From JBGQOJ01 sp052119585 (lineage in GTDB: Bacteria; Pseudomonadota; Alphaproteobacteria; Rhodobacterales; Rhodobacteraceae), in contig NZ_JBGQOJ010000003.1 of assembly GCF_052119585.1 (NCBI RefSeq), positions 159,434 through 223,433 on the forward strand: DNA of 64,000 nucleotides, read 5' to 3'. Below the pieces are notes generated by a model. The model made no database searches, was not told the DNA's origin, and saw only the letters and a list, made by a program, of their open reading frames with translations. Positions 1-8,174 of this stretch are shown piece after piece. Each line of letters begins with the position of its first letter. Position 1 is the stretch's first letter. Both the position numbers and the translations under genes were made by a program.

Positions 1-370
1 TGCAGGCAATGACGACATCTGCGGCAAGGGCAAGATTGGCCCCTGCCCCGGCGGCTGCGCCGTTTACCGCAGAAATGGTCGGGATGGAGCAATTGAAGAT
101 CGCGTCAAGCATCGGGACATATTCGTCACGCAACGTGCGTTCCAGATCAATGTCGGCGGCATTGGCGCGGTCGCCCAGATCCTGACCGGAGCAAAAGGAT
201 TTACCCTTGCCGGTGATCACCAGAACACGGGCGGTTTTCTCTGCCTCTTTCACCGCATGCAGAATTTCGGCCCGCATCTGGGTGTCGAGGGCGTTCATCA
301 CCTCGGGGCGGTTGAGGGTCAGGATGCCGATGTTGTCGCGCACCGCAAATCGGATGGTTTTGTAATTCAT
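1..370 (-). CDS. Enoyl-CoA hydratase/isomerase family protein (C-terminus cut by window edge)
   Basis: About 123 N-terminal residues are present; the gene runs off the left edge. The start is ATG at 368-370, giving MNYKTIRFAVRDN. The crotonase fold is visible: the first oxyanion-hole segment near residue 66 (KSFCSGQDL) and the second (NGAAAGAGANLALAAD) near residue 105. The FCSGQDL wording resembles PaaG-type ring-opening isomerases of phenylacetate degradation as well as general 2-enoyl-CoA hydratases, and the missing C-terminus prevents a choice. It lies 83 bp downstream of ccmH on the same strand, so it may be the tail of that transcript. No other fatty-acid gene is adjacent, so its substrate is unknown. 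Confidence 0.85.
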   Translation of the reverse strand, partial: MNYKTIRFAVRDNIGILTLNRPEVMNALDTQMRAEILHAVKEAEKTARVLVITGKGKSFCSGQDLGDRANAADIDLERTLRDEYVPMLDAIFNCSIPTISAVNGAAAGAGANLALAADVVIAC

Positions 371-453
371 TGCTTCCGTTCCTTGTCCGGATCAGGGGGC
401 CGGTTGCCCACAAGGATAGTGAACCGTTCCGTTTAGGAAAGGGAAACCGAGCG

Positions 454-906
454 TCACTGCTCAAGTATTTTTTTAAGCTGCGACGCTTCATCAAGCGAAA
501 GCGCTGCAATCGGGGTTTCGGCCGTATTGCGCCTGCGGCGCACATAAAGCCCGGCAACACCAAGCCCGAGGATCAGCATCACAGGCCCCGCGATCCAGAG
601 CACGATGTTAGAGCCGGATACAGTGGGACGCAGCAGGACATATTCGCCGTAGCGGTCAACGATAAAGGCGATGGCCTGTTCGTCGCTGTCACCCGCCGCA
701 ATGCGTTCGCGCACCAGAAGGCGCAGGTCGCGGGCCAGTTCGGCATTGGATTCGTCGATGGACTCGTTTCGGCAGACAAGGCAGCGCAGCCCTTTGGACA
801 GGTCGCGCGCGCGGGCCTCCTGCACCGGATCGGTCATCATCTCGCCCGGTTGCACGGCAAAGACAGGCGATGCCATAAGGCACAGGATCAGGACAAGGCG
901 CTTCAT
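454..906 (-). CDS. ccmH: Cytochrome c-type biogenesis protein CcmH
   Basis: A 150-residue protein with a signal-like N-terminus (MKRLVLILCLMASPVFA), a periplasmic domain and a C-terminal membrane anchor at about residues 101-122. The family's redox motif LRCLVCRN is present with C42 and C45. CcmH family members keep the apocytochrome haem-binding cysteines reduced and work with CcmF in haem attachment in the periplasm. It overlaps the ccmF stop by 4 bp (ATGA), so translation is probably coupled. The length matches the short alphaproteobacterial CcmH (Ccl2) rather than the fused CcmH-CcmI of E. coli. Confidence 0.93.
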   Translation of the reverse strand: MKRLVLILCLMASPVFAVQPGEMMTDPVQEARARDLSKGLRCLVCRNESIDESNAELARDLRLLVRERIAAGDSDEQAIAFIVDRYGEYVLLRPTVSGSNIVLWIAGPVMLILGLGVAGLYVRRRRNTAETPIAALSLDEASQLKKILEQ

Positions 907-2876
907 TCGGCAGGCACCGCCTTGATCGCGGCCTTGCGGGCGCCGGCAGCCACACGGTAGCGCCGGTCGGTCAAGGACAGAACCCCGCCTGCGGCCATGA
1001 CGATGCAGCCGAACCAGATCCAGAAGGCGAAGGGTTTGATATAAGTTCGCACGGCCCAGCTGCCATCAGCCTGTGGATCACCGATCACCAGATAGACATC
1101 GCGCAGCACTGTCGTGTTGATCGCGGCCTCTGTCGTGGGCATCGCCGATACGGGGTAAACGCGCTTTTCGGGGAACATGGTGGCGACCACGGTACCGTTC
1201 CGGCTGATCGTCATCTCTGCCATGGTCGTGATGTAGTTCGGGCCATTCTTGCGTTGAACATCCACCAGACCGATATCGAATGCGCCAACCGTATAGCTGT
1301 CGCCGATGCGGGCCGTGCGGATGTCTTCCTGTTGCCAGGCCGTCAGCGCCGAGATGCCAAAGATCGTCAGGCCAAGTCCCGCATGGGCCACGGCCTTGCC
1401 CCAGTCGGCACGCGGAAGGTGCATCAACCGGCGTGCTCTGGACATCAGCGACCCGCGACCGGATCGCACCATGAGCTCGACAGCCGCCCCAAGAACCGTC
1501 CATGTTGCCAGAACGATCCCGACAGGCGCAAGGATCGACCGACCGGTCTGCATGGTCCACACGAATGCGCCCAGCACGATCGACAGAACCAACACGCCCC
1601 ACAATGGCCGCATCGAACGGGTCAGGCTGGCGCGTTTCCACGGCAGGAGCGCACCAAGTGGCAGTAAACAGGCCAGTGCCACCATGAAGGGGGTGAAGGC
1701 CGCGTCGAAAAACGGCGCCCCGACCGACAGTTTGCGGTCAAACAGCAGCTCTGCGAACAGGGGCCAGATGGTGCCGATGAACACCACAAAGGCTGCAACG
1801 GCCAGCAACACGTTGTTGACGACCAGCGCGCTTTCGCGACTGACAAGGGAAAAGACGCCCTTCGCCTCCATCGCGCCGGCACGCAGGGCATACAGCATCA
1901 AGGCACCGCCCATAAAGATGCCAAGGATCATCAGGATGAATACCCCGCGTTCGGGGTCATTGGCAAAGGCGTGGACGGACGTGATCACCCCCGACCGGAC
2001 GATGAACGTGCCAATCAGCGAGAACCCGAAGGCAAGGATCGCCAGCAGGATCGTCCAAGCCTTCAGCGCCTCGCGTTTTTCCACCACGATCGCCGAATGT
2101 AACAGCGCAGCGGCGATAAGCCAGGGCATGAAACTGGCATTTTCGACTGGGTCCCAGAACCAGAAGCCGCCCCAACCCAGTTCGTAATAGGCCCACCAAG
2201 ACCCAAGCGCGATGCCGACCGTCAGAAACAGCCAAGCGGTCAGGGTCCAGGGGCGAACCCAGCGGGCCCAGGCGGCATCGACGCGCCCCTCGATCAGGGC
2301 GGCAACGGCAAAGCTGAAGCTCATCGAAAGGCCGACATAGCCAAGATACAGGAACGGTGGGTGAAACGCCAAACCGGGGTCTTGCAACAGCGGATTCAGG
2401 TCCTGCCCGTCAAAGGGTGGCACAACCAGACGCAGGAACGGGTTTGATGTGAACAGGATAAAGGCCAGAAAGGCGACGGCAATGCTGGCCTGAACGCCCA
2501 GAACACGGGCGCGCAGGGCGGGCGGCAGGTTGCCCCCAAACCACGCACACAGCGCACCATAAAAGGTCAGGATCAACACCCACAACAGCATAGAGCCTTC
2601 GTGGTTGCCCCAGACCCCGGTGATTTTATACAGCATCGGCTGCGCCAGGTTCGAGTTGTTGACGACCAGTGACAGCGAAAAATCATCCGTCACAAAGGCA
2701 TACATCAGCGATGCAAAGGAAAACCCGACCAGCAGGAACATCGCGGTGGCTGCGGGCTCTGCCACGGCCATCCAGGACTGCCAGCCCTTATGGGCTCCGA
2801 CAAGCGGTGCGATTGACGCCACAAAGGAAATGGCGAAGGCAAGGGCGAGGGCAAAATGACCGAGTTCTGTAAACAT
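903..2876 (-). CDS. ccmF: Haem lyase CcmF, cytochrome c maturation
   Basis: A 657-residue integral membrane protein with many hydrophobic segments. It carries the tryptophan-rich WWD-type motif (WGGFWFWDPVENASFMPWL) near residues 235-253, which handles haem on the periplasmic face. With CcmH it transfers haem from CcmE to apocytochrome c. I place the start at ATG 2874-2876 (MFTELGHFALAL); a longer frame upstream adds 19 polar residues that do not fit the family. No strong ribosome site is visible. The gene is separated from ccmE, its usual neighbour, by a five-gene lysis cassette. Confidence 0.95.
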   Translation of the reverse strand: MFTELGHFALALAFAISFVASIAPLVGAHKGWQSWMAVAEPAATAMFLLVGFSFASLMYAFVTDDFSLSLVVNNSNLAQPMLYKITGVWGNHEGSMLLWVLILTFYGALCAWFGGNLPPALRARVLGVQASIAVAFLAFILFTSNPFLRLVVPPFDGQDLNPLLQDPGLAFHPPFLYLGYVGLSMSFSFAVAALIEGRVDAAWARWVRPWTLTAWLFLTVGIALGSWWAYYELGWGGFWFWDPVENASFMPWLIAAALLHSAIVVEKREALKAWTILLAILAFGFSLIGTFIVRSGVITSVHAFANDPERGVFILMILGIFMGGALMLYALRAGAMEAKGVFSLVSRESALVVNNVLLAVAAFVVFIGTIWPLFAELLFDRKLSVGAPFFDAAFTPFMVALACLLPLGALLPWKRASLTRSMRPLWGVLVLSIVLGAFVWTMQTGRSILAPVGIVLATWTVLGAAVELMVRSGRGSLMSRARRLMHLPRADWGKAVAHAGLGLTIFGISALTAWQQEDIRTARIGDSYTVGAFDIGLVDVQRKNGPNYITTMAEMTISRNGTVVATMFPEKRVYPVSAMPTTEAAINTTVLRDVYLVIGDPQADGSWAVRTYIKPFAFWIWFGCIVMAAGGVLSLTDRRYRVAAGARKAAIKAVPAE

Positions 2877-2960
2877 GCGCCAAATATAGACCGAACCCCG
2901 ACCTGCGCAATTGGTATTACGCACCCGCGACACTGATGCACAGCCTCGATCACACAGGTG

Positions 2961-3386
2961 TTATCGCAGCCCCAGCCACAGCCCCCCCGACACCAGCGTC
3001 GCAAGCCCCACAGGCACCCAATGCCCGCGATTGTCCGCAACAACAGCGGCCCAGATCACCCGGCTGTGAATGGCCGCGCCGCCAAGATAAACCGCCAGCG
3101 GCACGAACAACAGGCGGTTGCCCGACATCCACACAGGCTGACCCAGAAGGGCATAGACATACCACCACCCCATGATCAGCGCGGCCCCCGCCCAGCCGAA
3201 CACCATCCCAAGCGCCAAAGGCGTTGCCCGTTGCAGCCAAAGCCACAGAAATGTCAGCGCGATCCAAAACGCCATCAACGTCAAGACGCCGTATCCGATC
3301 AGATAGGCCGCAGCATATCCACACCGGGCCGACACCAGAAACAAAGCCACCACAGGCAACAGAAAACCGAATATCGCCTGTTTCAT
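2961..3386 (-). CDS. Small polytopic membrane protein, last gene of the lysis cassette
   Basis: A 141-residue, very hydrophobic protein with about four or five membrane segments starting immediately after MKQAIFGFLLPVVALFLV. I do not recognise a named family. It starts at ATG 3384-3386, overlapping the stop of the 40-residue gene upstream by 4 bp (ATGA), which decides the start and implies translational coupling to the holin-endolysin genes. Its place at the end of an overlapping lysis-gene chain suggests a membrane role connected with lysis or release, but that is inference from position only. It could equally be a passenger gene of the ccm region, since ccmF begins 84 bp further on. Confidence 0.75.
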   Translation of the reverse strand: MKQAIFGFLLPVVALFLVSARCGYAAAYLIGYGVLTLMAFWIALTFLWLWLQRATPLALGMVFGWAGAALIMGWWYVYALLGQPVWMSGNRLLFVPLAVYLGGAAIHSRVIWAAVVADNRGHWVPVGLATLVSGGLWLGLR

Positions 3387-3505
3387 GGATTCAGCATCTC
3401 CCTGACCGCGCGGTCCAGATTTTCGGCCGCGGATGTGTTGCGGCGGATCGCATTGCGCAGCCGCCTGTTGCCGAGAAAGTCCAGAAAAGCCCGCCAAAGC
3501 CTCAT
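3383..3505 (-). CDS. 40-residue basic peptide in the lysis cassette
   Basis: Encodes MRLWRAFLDFLGNRRLRNAI followed by 20 further residues ending REMLNP. It has ten arginines, no cysteine and no membrane segment; the N-terminal half could form an amphipathic helix. Evidence that it is a gene: its ATG (3503-3505) overlaps the previous stop by 4 bp and its stop overlaps the next start by 4 bp, so it fits exactly into a chain of ATGA junctions. I recognise no family and propose no function. Confidence 0.6.
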   Translation of the reverse strand: MRLWRAFLDFLGNRRLRNAIRRNTSAAENLDRAVREMLNP

Positions 3506-3693
3506 TGCGACACCCCGCTGCGCGGCAGCCGCTCGCGGATCATGGTTGTCATCTCGATCAGCACCTCGGTATTCTTGTTCAGGACATCGCGCGTCACCTG
3601 ATCCTTTTGCAAATCGCGGTAGAGCAGGTAGAACACCAACATCACCCAAGGCCCGTTTTCCGACACCAGCGTCACCCAGACACTATCGGGCAT
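3502..3693 (-). CDS. 63-residue single-span protein, BhlA/UviB holin-like
   Basis: Begins MPDSVWVTLVSENGPWVMLV. It has one membrane span at about residues 5-25, a charged linker (YRDLQKDQ), then a predicted helix up to RERLPRSGVSQ. This one-span plus helical-tail layout resembles the BhlA/UviB holin-like proteins, and a spanin-like or pinholin-like role is also possible. The start at 3691-3693 lies inside the holin gene's last codons (11-bp overlap), and its end overlaps the next small gene by 4 bp. The family assignment is tentative; the coding call rests on the overlaps and the clean membrane topology. Confidence 0.7.
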   Translation of the reverse strand: MPDSVWVTLVSENGPWVMLVFYLLYRDLQKDQVTRDVLNKNTEVLIEMTTMIRERLPRSGVSQ

Positions 3694-4210
3694 TCTGCGC
3701 CCTCCAGTCCAAAAGGGCCGCGTTGGCATCGGGCGCATGGTTCGCCCCGAGATCCGACAGGACAGCAAGATTGGCCGTCACCTGCGGCACCAACGCCATG
3801 GTCTGTGCGACAGAGCGTTGAAACTCCTGCCCTTTTACCTGATACCGTGCGCCGAAATAAAACGACACGATCGCCCCCATCAGCCACCACAGCGGTTCCG
3901 GCACCAGCGCCAGACCCTGCATCCGGCTGGCAAACCACACAGGATCGACCATCGCCGCCCCGAACAGCCCAAGCGTGCCAAGCGCCAGCATCGGGCGCGG
4001 CAGACGGTTCACGCCATCCATGAACCGATCAAACCCGCCCTGACGCGGAGCGGCGAATTCCGCCCCGAACTGCCCCAGGGCCCCGGTTCGCGCATCTGCC
4101 TCGCGGGTGGCGGCGAATTCGGCGTTTTCGCGGAACACCTGCGCGGTTTCCACGACCACATTGTGCCCGCCGCCGAAAAGCGCAGTGAAAATGCTGCCAA
4201 TCACGCCCAT
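3683..4210 (-). CDS. Holin of the 3-TM family (GTA-type holin)
   Basis: A 175-residue protein starting MGVIGSIFTALFGGGHNVVV. Membrane segments are visible near residues 1-15 (amphipathic), about 72-92 (LALGTLGLFGAAMVDPVWF) and about 103-120 (LWWLMGAIVSFYFGARY). The middle carries a charged stretch with FRENAEFAATREADART. The arrangement matches the three-segment holin family found next to N-acetylmuramidases in Rhodobacterales and used for gene transfer agent release in Rhodobacter capsulatus. Holins open the inner membrane so that the endolysin reaches the wall. It overlaps the endolysin stop by 10 bp. Confidence 0.85.
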   Translation of the reverse strand: MGVIGSIFTALFGGGHNVVVETAQVFRENAEFAATREADARTGALGQFGAEFAAPRQGGFDRFMDGVNRLPRPMLALGTLGLFGAAMVDPVWFASRMQGLALVPEPLWWLMGAIVSFYFGARYQVKGQEFQRSVAQTMALVPQVTANLAVLSDLGANHAPDANAALLDWRAQNAR

Positions 4211-4812
4211 GCCGACACCCTTGCGCGATGCTGCGCCTCTGTCAGATGGTATTTCGGGGCGATGAACTCTTCTGCGCGGGTGATCCAGCCGCCCTTGCCC
4301 CCGTCGCGCCGCCGCGCATATTTCCGGCTGGCGGGGCGGGCATCGGCCAAAGCATAGTAATAGTTGCGCCGCGCAATGCCGTAGGCGTCGGCCAGATGAT
4401 CCGGTGCCAGATCAAAGGCCAGGCCCGCAGCCAGCGCCGTTTTCGGCCCGATCACACCGTCCGCCGTCAGGCCCCGCCCCATCTGGATCAACAGGCGCTG
4501 CAACACCCGAACGGCGCCCGCGCCCGCGTTGACATACATGTCAAACACAGACGGTTGCAGTGCCTCTGGCAATAGATCCAATCGCGGGGTCTGGAAATAG
4601 TGGCGGAGGAAAATGTCAGACGCCTGCGCCCGCGTCAGCGCCTTCAGGTCGGCCACCGAGACCTTGCCGTCGCCGTTTGCATCAAGACCAAGTGCCGCCA
4701 GCGTGCGCAACGTAACACCGTATTTTGTCGGGCCACCCGGGTCAGATGGATCATTCACAAAGCCACCCTCGCGGGCGACAATCTGGTCAGCGATATCGCG
4801 AACTGAAATCAA
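4201..4812 (-). CDS. Holin-associated N-acetylmuramidase (glycoside hydrolase 108 endolysin)
   Basis: A 203-residue endolysin. The N-terminal GH108 domain shows the catalytic glutamate region (VAREGGFVNDPSDPGGPTKYG, residues 12-32, with the Glu at about 15). An EF-hand-like DANGDGKVSVADL lies near residue 44. The C-terminal part (GPKTALAAG, then a TRAEEFIAPKYH tail) fits the peptidoglycan-binding domain paired with GH108. There is no signal peptide, so export needs the adjacent holin. The start is TTG at 4810-4812, supported by GGGAGG seven bases upstream; no in-frame ATG fits. It heads an overlapping set of five lysis-related genes between ccmE and ccmF. Confidence 0.9.
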   Translation of the reverse strand: MISVRDIADQIVAREGGFVNDPSDPGGPTKYGVTLRTLAALGLDANGDGKVSVADLKALTRAQASDIFLRHYFQTPRLDLLPEALQPSVFDMYVNAGAGAVRVLQRLLIQMGRGLTADGVIGPKTALAAGLAFDLAPDHLADAYGIARRNYYYALADARPASRKYARRRDGGKGGWITRAEEFIAPKYHLTEAQHRARVSAWA

Positions 4813-4828
4813 AGCGGGCCTCCCAAGG

Positions 4829-4844
4829 CATGAGAATTCTCATG
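4829..4844. promoter_or_regulatory. 16-bp perfect palindrome upstream of the lysis cassette
   Basis: CATGAGAATTCTCATG is a perfect palindrome centred 24 bases upstream of the endolysin start codon, in the 53-bp gap between ccmE and the endolysin. It is too short and too symmetrical for a terminator and has no T-run, so a dimeric repressor or activator site is the simplest reading. The regulator is not known to me. Confidence 0.5.
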
Positions 4845-4865
4845 TGGAAGGCTGCTTAACTCCGG

Positions 4866-5336
4866 TTAATTAGTTGCTGCCTCGGCGTTCGGGGTGGCGT
4901 TCGGGTCGATGTAGACGCCCTGATCCTTCAGCGCGTCGATGACCTCTTTCGGCATATAACTTTCGTCATGTTTCGCAAGGATTTCAGTCGCTTGGAATGT
5001 GCCGTCAATGTAGCGCCCCGTGCCGACCATACCCTGACCCTCGCCGAAAAGATCCGGCAGGATGCCTGTAAACGATACAGGCACCACGGCCCCGCCGTCG
5101 GTCACGCTGAAAGTGACGGTCTCTCCCTGACCGCGCACGATAGAGTCGTCCGCGACCAGACCGCCGATGCGGAACACCTCGTTCGGGGGGGGTGGGGCTG
5201 CAATGATCTGGCTGGGCGCACGAAAGAAATTGATCCCGTCGCGCATCGCATAACCGATCAGCGCGGTTGACAGGCCAAGGGCCACAACCGCCAGGGCGAT
5301 AATCTGTATTCGTCTTGTTTTTTTCAATCCGCGCAT
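4866..5336 (-). CDS. ccmE: Cytochrome c maturation haem chaperone CcmE
   Basis: A 156-residue haem chaperone: a short basic N-terminus, one membrane anchor (residues about 10-27, IIALAVVALGLSTALIGYAM), then a periplasmic OB-fold domain. The conserved haem-binding histidine lies in LAKHDESYMPKE (H123), to which haem is covalently attached before handover to CcmF/CcmH. It starts six bases after the argC stop, so argC-ccmE are co-transcribed. The TAA stop at 4866-4868 lies within a TTAAC/GTTAA inverted repeat. Confidence 0.95.
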   Translation of the reverse strand: MRGLKKTRRIQIIALAVVALGLSTALIGYAMRDGINFFRAPSQIIAAPPPPNEVFRIGGLVADDSIVRGQGETVTFSVTDGGAVVPVSFTGILPDLFGEGQGMVGTGRYIDGTFQATEILAKHDESYMPKEVIDALKDQGVYIDPNATPNAEAATN

Positions 5337-5342
5337 GATGTT

Positions 5343-6371
5343 TTACGGGAACAGCGGGGCCATCATCAGCCCCCGTGTTTCCGCCTCTCCCAGCATAAGG
5401 TTGGCATTCTGCAACGCCTGACCGGACGATCCCTTTGTCAGGTTGTCCAGCGTCGCGATTACGATTGTCCGACCGGGCATGCGGTCCGCCACCACGCCGA
5501 TATGGCAAAAGTTCGACCCGCGGATATGGCGGATCGACGGATGCTCGCCCAGCGGCAGCACCTGCAAGAACGGCTCTGTCGCGTAGCGGGCCGCCAGCGC
5601 CTGATGGATCGCGCCCGCCTCGCCATGAACATAGACCGTCGCAAGGATACCGCGGTTGGCGGGGATCAGATGCGGGGTGAACTGCACTTGAACCGGACGA
5701 CCGGCAATCGCCGAGAATTCCTGATCGAACTCTCCAAGATGGCGATGCACACCGCCCACAGAATAGGCATGCGCCCCTTCGGACAGTTCCGCATGCAGCA
5801 GGTTTTCCTTCAACGACCGCCCCGCCCCCGACACAGCCGCCTTCAGGTCGATGATGATATTGTCCAGATCTATCACCCCCGCCTCGATCAGCGGGCGCAG
5901 CGCGAACTGGCCCGTCGCAGCGTTGCAACCGGTGCCGGCCACAAGACGCGCACCGGCAATCTGGTTGCGGTAGAATTCAGTCAGGCCGTAAACGGCCTCT
6001 TTTTGCATCTCGGGTGCGGCGTGCGGTTTGCCGTACCATTTCTCGTATGCGGCAGGGTCGCGCAGCCGGAAATCAGCCGACAGATCGACGATCTTCAGAT
6101 GGCGCGGCAGCTCTTTGATGACGGCCTGACTGGTCGCATGGGGCAAGGCACAGAACACCAGATCGACATCGTCAAACCGGATATCCTCGATCATCTGCAA
6201 CCGTGGCAGATCCAGATGGCGCAGATGCGGAAACACGTCGCGGTATTCCATGCCCGCCTTGCGGTCGCCCGACAGCGCCACAATTTCCATCCCGCCATGG
6301 GTCGAAATCAGTCGCACCAATTCCGCGCCCGTATAGCCGCTGGCCCCCAGAATCGCGATTTTATGCGTCAT
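5343..6371 (-). CDS. argC: N-acetyl-gamma-glutamyl-phosphate reductase
   Basis: A 342-residue enzyme of arginine biosynthesis that reduces N-acetylglutamyl phosphate with NADPH to the semialdehyde. The N-terminal Rossmann motif (ILGASGYTGAELVRL) sits at residues 7-21 and the catalytic cysteine in GTGCNAATG is about C146. The C-terminal domain includes HPSIRHIRGSN and a conserved NLTKGSSGQALQN segment. Full length for the family. Pairing with ccmE six bases downstream is a common Rhodobacterales arrangement and probably reflects shared transcription rather than shared function. Confidence 0.96.
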   Translation of the reverse strand: MTHKIAILGASGYTGAELVRLISTHGGMEIVALSGDRKAGMEYRDVFPHLRHLDLPRLQMIEDIRFDDVDLVFCALPHATSQAVIKELPRHLKIVDLSADFRLRDPAAYEKWYGKPHAAPEMQKEAVYGLTEFYRNQIAGARLVAGTGCNAATGQFALRPLIEAGVIDLDNIIIDLKAAVSGAGRSLKENLLHAELSEGAHAYSVGGVHRHLGEFDQEFSAIAGRPVQVQFTPHLIPANRGILATVYVHGEAGAIHQALAARYATEPFLQVLPLGEHPSIRHIRGSNFCHIGVVADRMPGRTIVIATLDNLTKGSSGQALQNANLMLGEAETRGLMMAPLFP

Positions 6372-6450
6372 GATTTTCTCCGGCTTTTGTCTGAGTGGAA
6401 TGTAGGAAACCTGCGGCGGGTTTCAAAGGCCGTATATCGCCGCAGGTCAA

Positions 6451-7278
6451 TTATGTCGCTGCGGGATAGGCCGCCTCGAAGTCGATCTTGCGTCGCAAGA
6501 ACTGGGTGGCCTTGTTTGCAACGCGTGCAGGATCACCCGTCGTCAGGAATTTCGACTCTGTTCCGGTGCCCAGCATTTCGGGGCGTCGCGCCAGATAGTC
6601 GGCCAGGCTTTCGGCCACCAGATTGGCCTGCGAATACACCGATACATCCGGCCCCAAAGCCGCGCGAAAGATGTCTTCCATCAGCGGATAATGCGTGCAG
6701 CCCAGAATGGCCGCCTCGGGTTCCGGCATCCGGCGTTGCAGTGCCTCGACATGGCTGCGCACAAGCGCCTCTGCCAGCACCATATCGCCCTGCTCGATCG
6801 CATCGACAACGCCGCCGCAGGGCTGCGCCTCGACATCGACGCCGATCGCGCGATAGGCCAGTTCGCGCTGGAACGCGCGGCTGGACACGGTCGCGGGCGT
6901 CGCAAACAGCGCCACATGCTTGACCGACACCTCGCGCGGCGGGCTGTTGTCGCCCCACTGGCGTTCGGTCAGCGCCTCGATCAGGGGCACGAATACTCCC
7001 AGAACGCGCTTGTCCTTCGGGATCCAGGTTTCCTGCATCCGCTTCAGCGCGGCGGCCGAGGCGGTGTTGCAGGCAAGAATCACCAGATTGCATCCCTCGT
7101 CCCACAACCGCTCTGTCGCGGCACAGGTCAGGTTGAAAATATCGTCCGGCGTGCGCACCCCGTAGGGCGTGTTGGCATTGTCGCCAAAATAGACAAAAGG
7201 CACATCCGGCAAGCGCCGCTGCACCGCGTCCAGCACGGTCAACCCGCCCAAACCACTATCGAAAACGCCCACCGCCAT
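6451..7278 (-). CDS. murI: Glutamate racemase
   Basis: A 275-residue racemase that makes D-glutamate for the peptidoglycan stem peptide. It begins MAVGVFDSGLGGLTVL. Both catalytic cysteines are visible: ACNTASA (about residue 79) and GCTHYPL (about 196), with the FGDNANTPYG loop between the N-terminal strand and the first of them. I chose the ATG at 7276-7278 because it lies one base after the stop of the upstream acyltransferase and starts directly at the core; the longer frame adds an unconserved 14 residues inside the neighbour. Confidence 0.95.
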   Translation of the reverse strand: MAVGVFDSGLGGLTVLDAVQRRLPDVPFVYFGDNANTPYGVRTPDDIFNLTCAATERLWDEGCNLVILACNTASAAALKRMQETWIPKDKRVLGVFVPLIEALTERQWGDNSPPREVSVKHVALFATPATVSSRAFQRELAYRAIGVDVEAQPCGGVVDAIEQGDMVLAEALVRSHVEALQRRMPEPEAAILGCTHYPLMEDIFRAALGPDVSVYSQANLVAESLADYLARRPEMLGTGTESKFLTTGDPARVANKATQFLRRKIDFEAAYPAAT

Positions 7279-7279
7279 G

Positions 7280-8158
7280 TCAGGTCCTGTATTTCTGCTC
7301 GAACTCGTAGCCGTAGTCATAAGACTTCAGCGGCACGGGCGATAGGTCATACGTCGAACGGCGCAAAAAATCCATCATCGCCTTGGGGTCTTTTGCCCGC
7401 AGCGCCAGTTCGTCCGGCGGGATCGGTGTGCCGATGACCACCCGAACGGGTTCGTCGATGCGCGAGCGGAACTCTTTTATCAACAGCCCAAGCCGCAGTG
7501 TGGAATGCAAATGGCTTGCCATCTGGAACAGCCGGCTGTTGTGCCCCTCGAAATAGACCGGCACCACGGTCGCCCCTGATTTCGCCACCATCTTGGCGGT
7601 AAACTTGCGCCAGCCGGGGTCCATCGGGCGGGCAAAGGGCGTGGCCGCCGTAGACACGGTGCCGCCCGGAAATATCCCCATCGCCCCACACTCCGCCAGA
7701 TAGCGCAGCGCCTCGGCGCGGGTTTCAAGGTTCTGCCGCACCGCCTCTTTTGTCTCGTCAAAGCTGATCGGCAGGATGATCTTGTTCAACTGCTCTGCCT
7801 TGCGGAACACATGGTTTGCCAAAATCCGGAAATCACCACGCGCGCGGCTCAGGATATGGCCCATCATCAGGCCGTCCAGAATGCCGTAGGGGTGGTTGGC
7901 GATCAGGATCAGCGGGCCGGTTTTCGGGATATTATCCAGACTGCCGCCGACAACCTCAAGGCTCAGGCCATAGCGTTCCACCATGACCTCCCAGAAATCG
8001 CGCCCCTGCTCTACGTCGATCTCGTAGCCCGCAGCGCGCTTGATCAGGCGCAAGCGTCCGGTCGCATTCTCCAGAACACGGATCAAGGCCCGCCCGCCCC
8101 GCGTCGCGGCAGAGCTGGCGTAACTGATCTCGCGCGCAACCTCTTTCCGGTTTGTCAT
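7280..8158 (-). CDS. Lysophospholipid acyltransferase family protein (PlsC-like)
   Basis: A 292-residue protein carrying the acyltransferase motif I as NHPYGILD (H-x4-D, about residues 102-109), a GIFPGGTVST motif III near residue 171 and VVPVYFEGHN near 205. These mark glycerolipid acyltransferases that move an acyl chain from acyl-CoA or acyl-ACP to a lysolipid; related proteins act on phospholipids or ornithine lipids, and the sequence alone does not separate them. The start at 8156-8158 has AGGGGGCGG just upstream. A stable hairpin (8175-8213) lies immediately before that ribosome site. murI follows one base downstream. Confidence 0.85.
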   Translation of the reverse strand: MTNRKEVAREISYASSAATRGGRALIRVLENATGRLRLIKRAAGYEIDVEQGRDFWEVMVERYGLSLEVVGGSLDNIPKTGPLILIANHPYGILDGLMMGHILSRARGDFRILANHVFRKAEQLNKIILPISFDETKEAVRQNLETRAEALRYLAECGAMGIFPGGTVSTAATPFARPMDPGWRKFTAKMVAKSGATVVPVYFEGHNSRLFQMASHLHSTLRLGLLIKEFRSRIDEPVRVVIGTPIPPDELALRAKDPKAMMDFLRRSTYDLSPVPLKSYDYGYEFEQKYRT

Positions 8159-8174
8159 CCGCCGCCCCCTTGCA

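Noticed and set aside
2961..4812. Resident prophage
   Set aside because: Only lysis functions are present; no integrase, terminase, capsid or tail genes flank them, and ccm genes continue on both sides.
4856..4869. TTAAC-N4-GTTAA as a CtrA binding site controlling the lysis cassette
   Set aside because: The two TTAA blocks are six bases apart, whereas the CtrA consensus needs TTAA-N7-TTAA. It also overlaps the ccmE stop codon.
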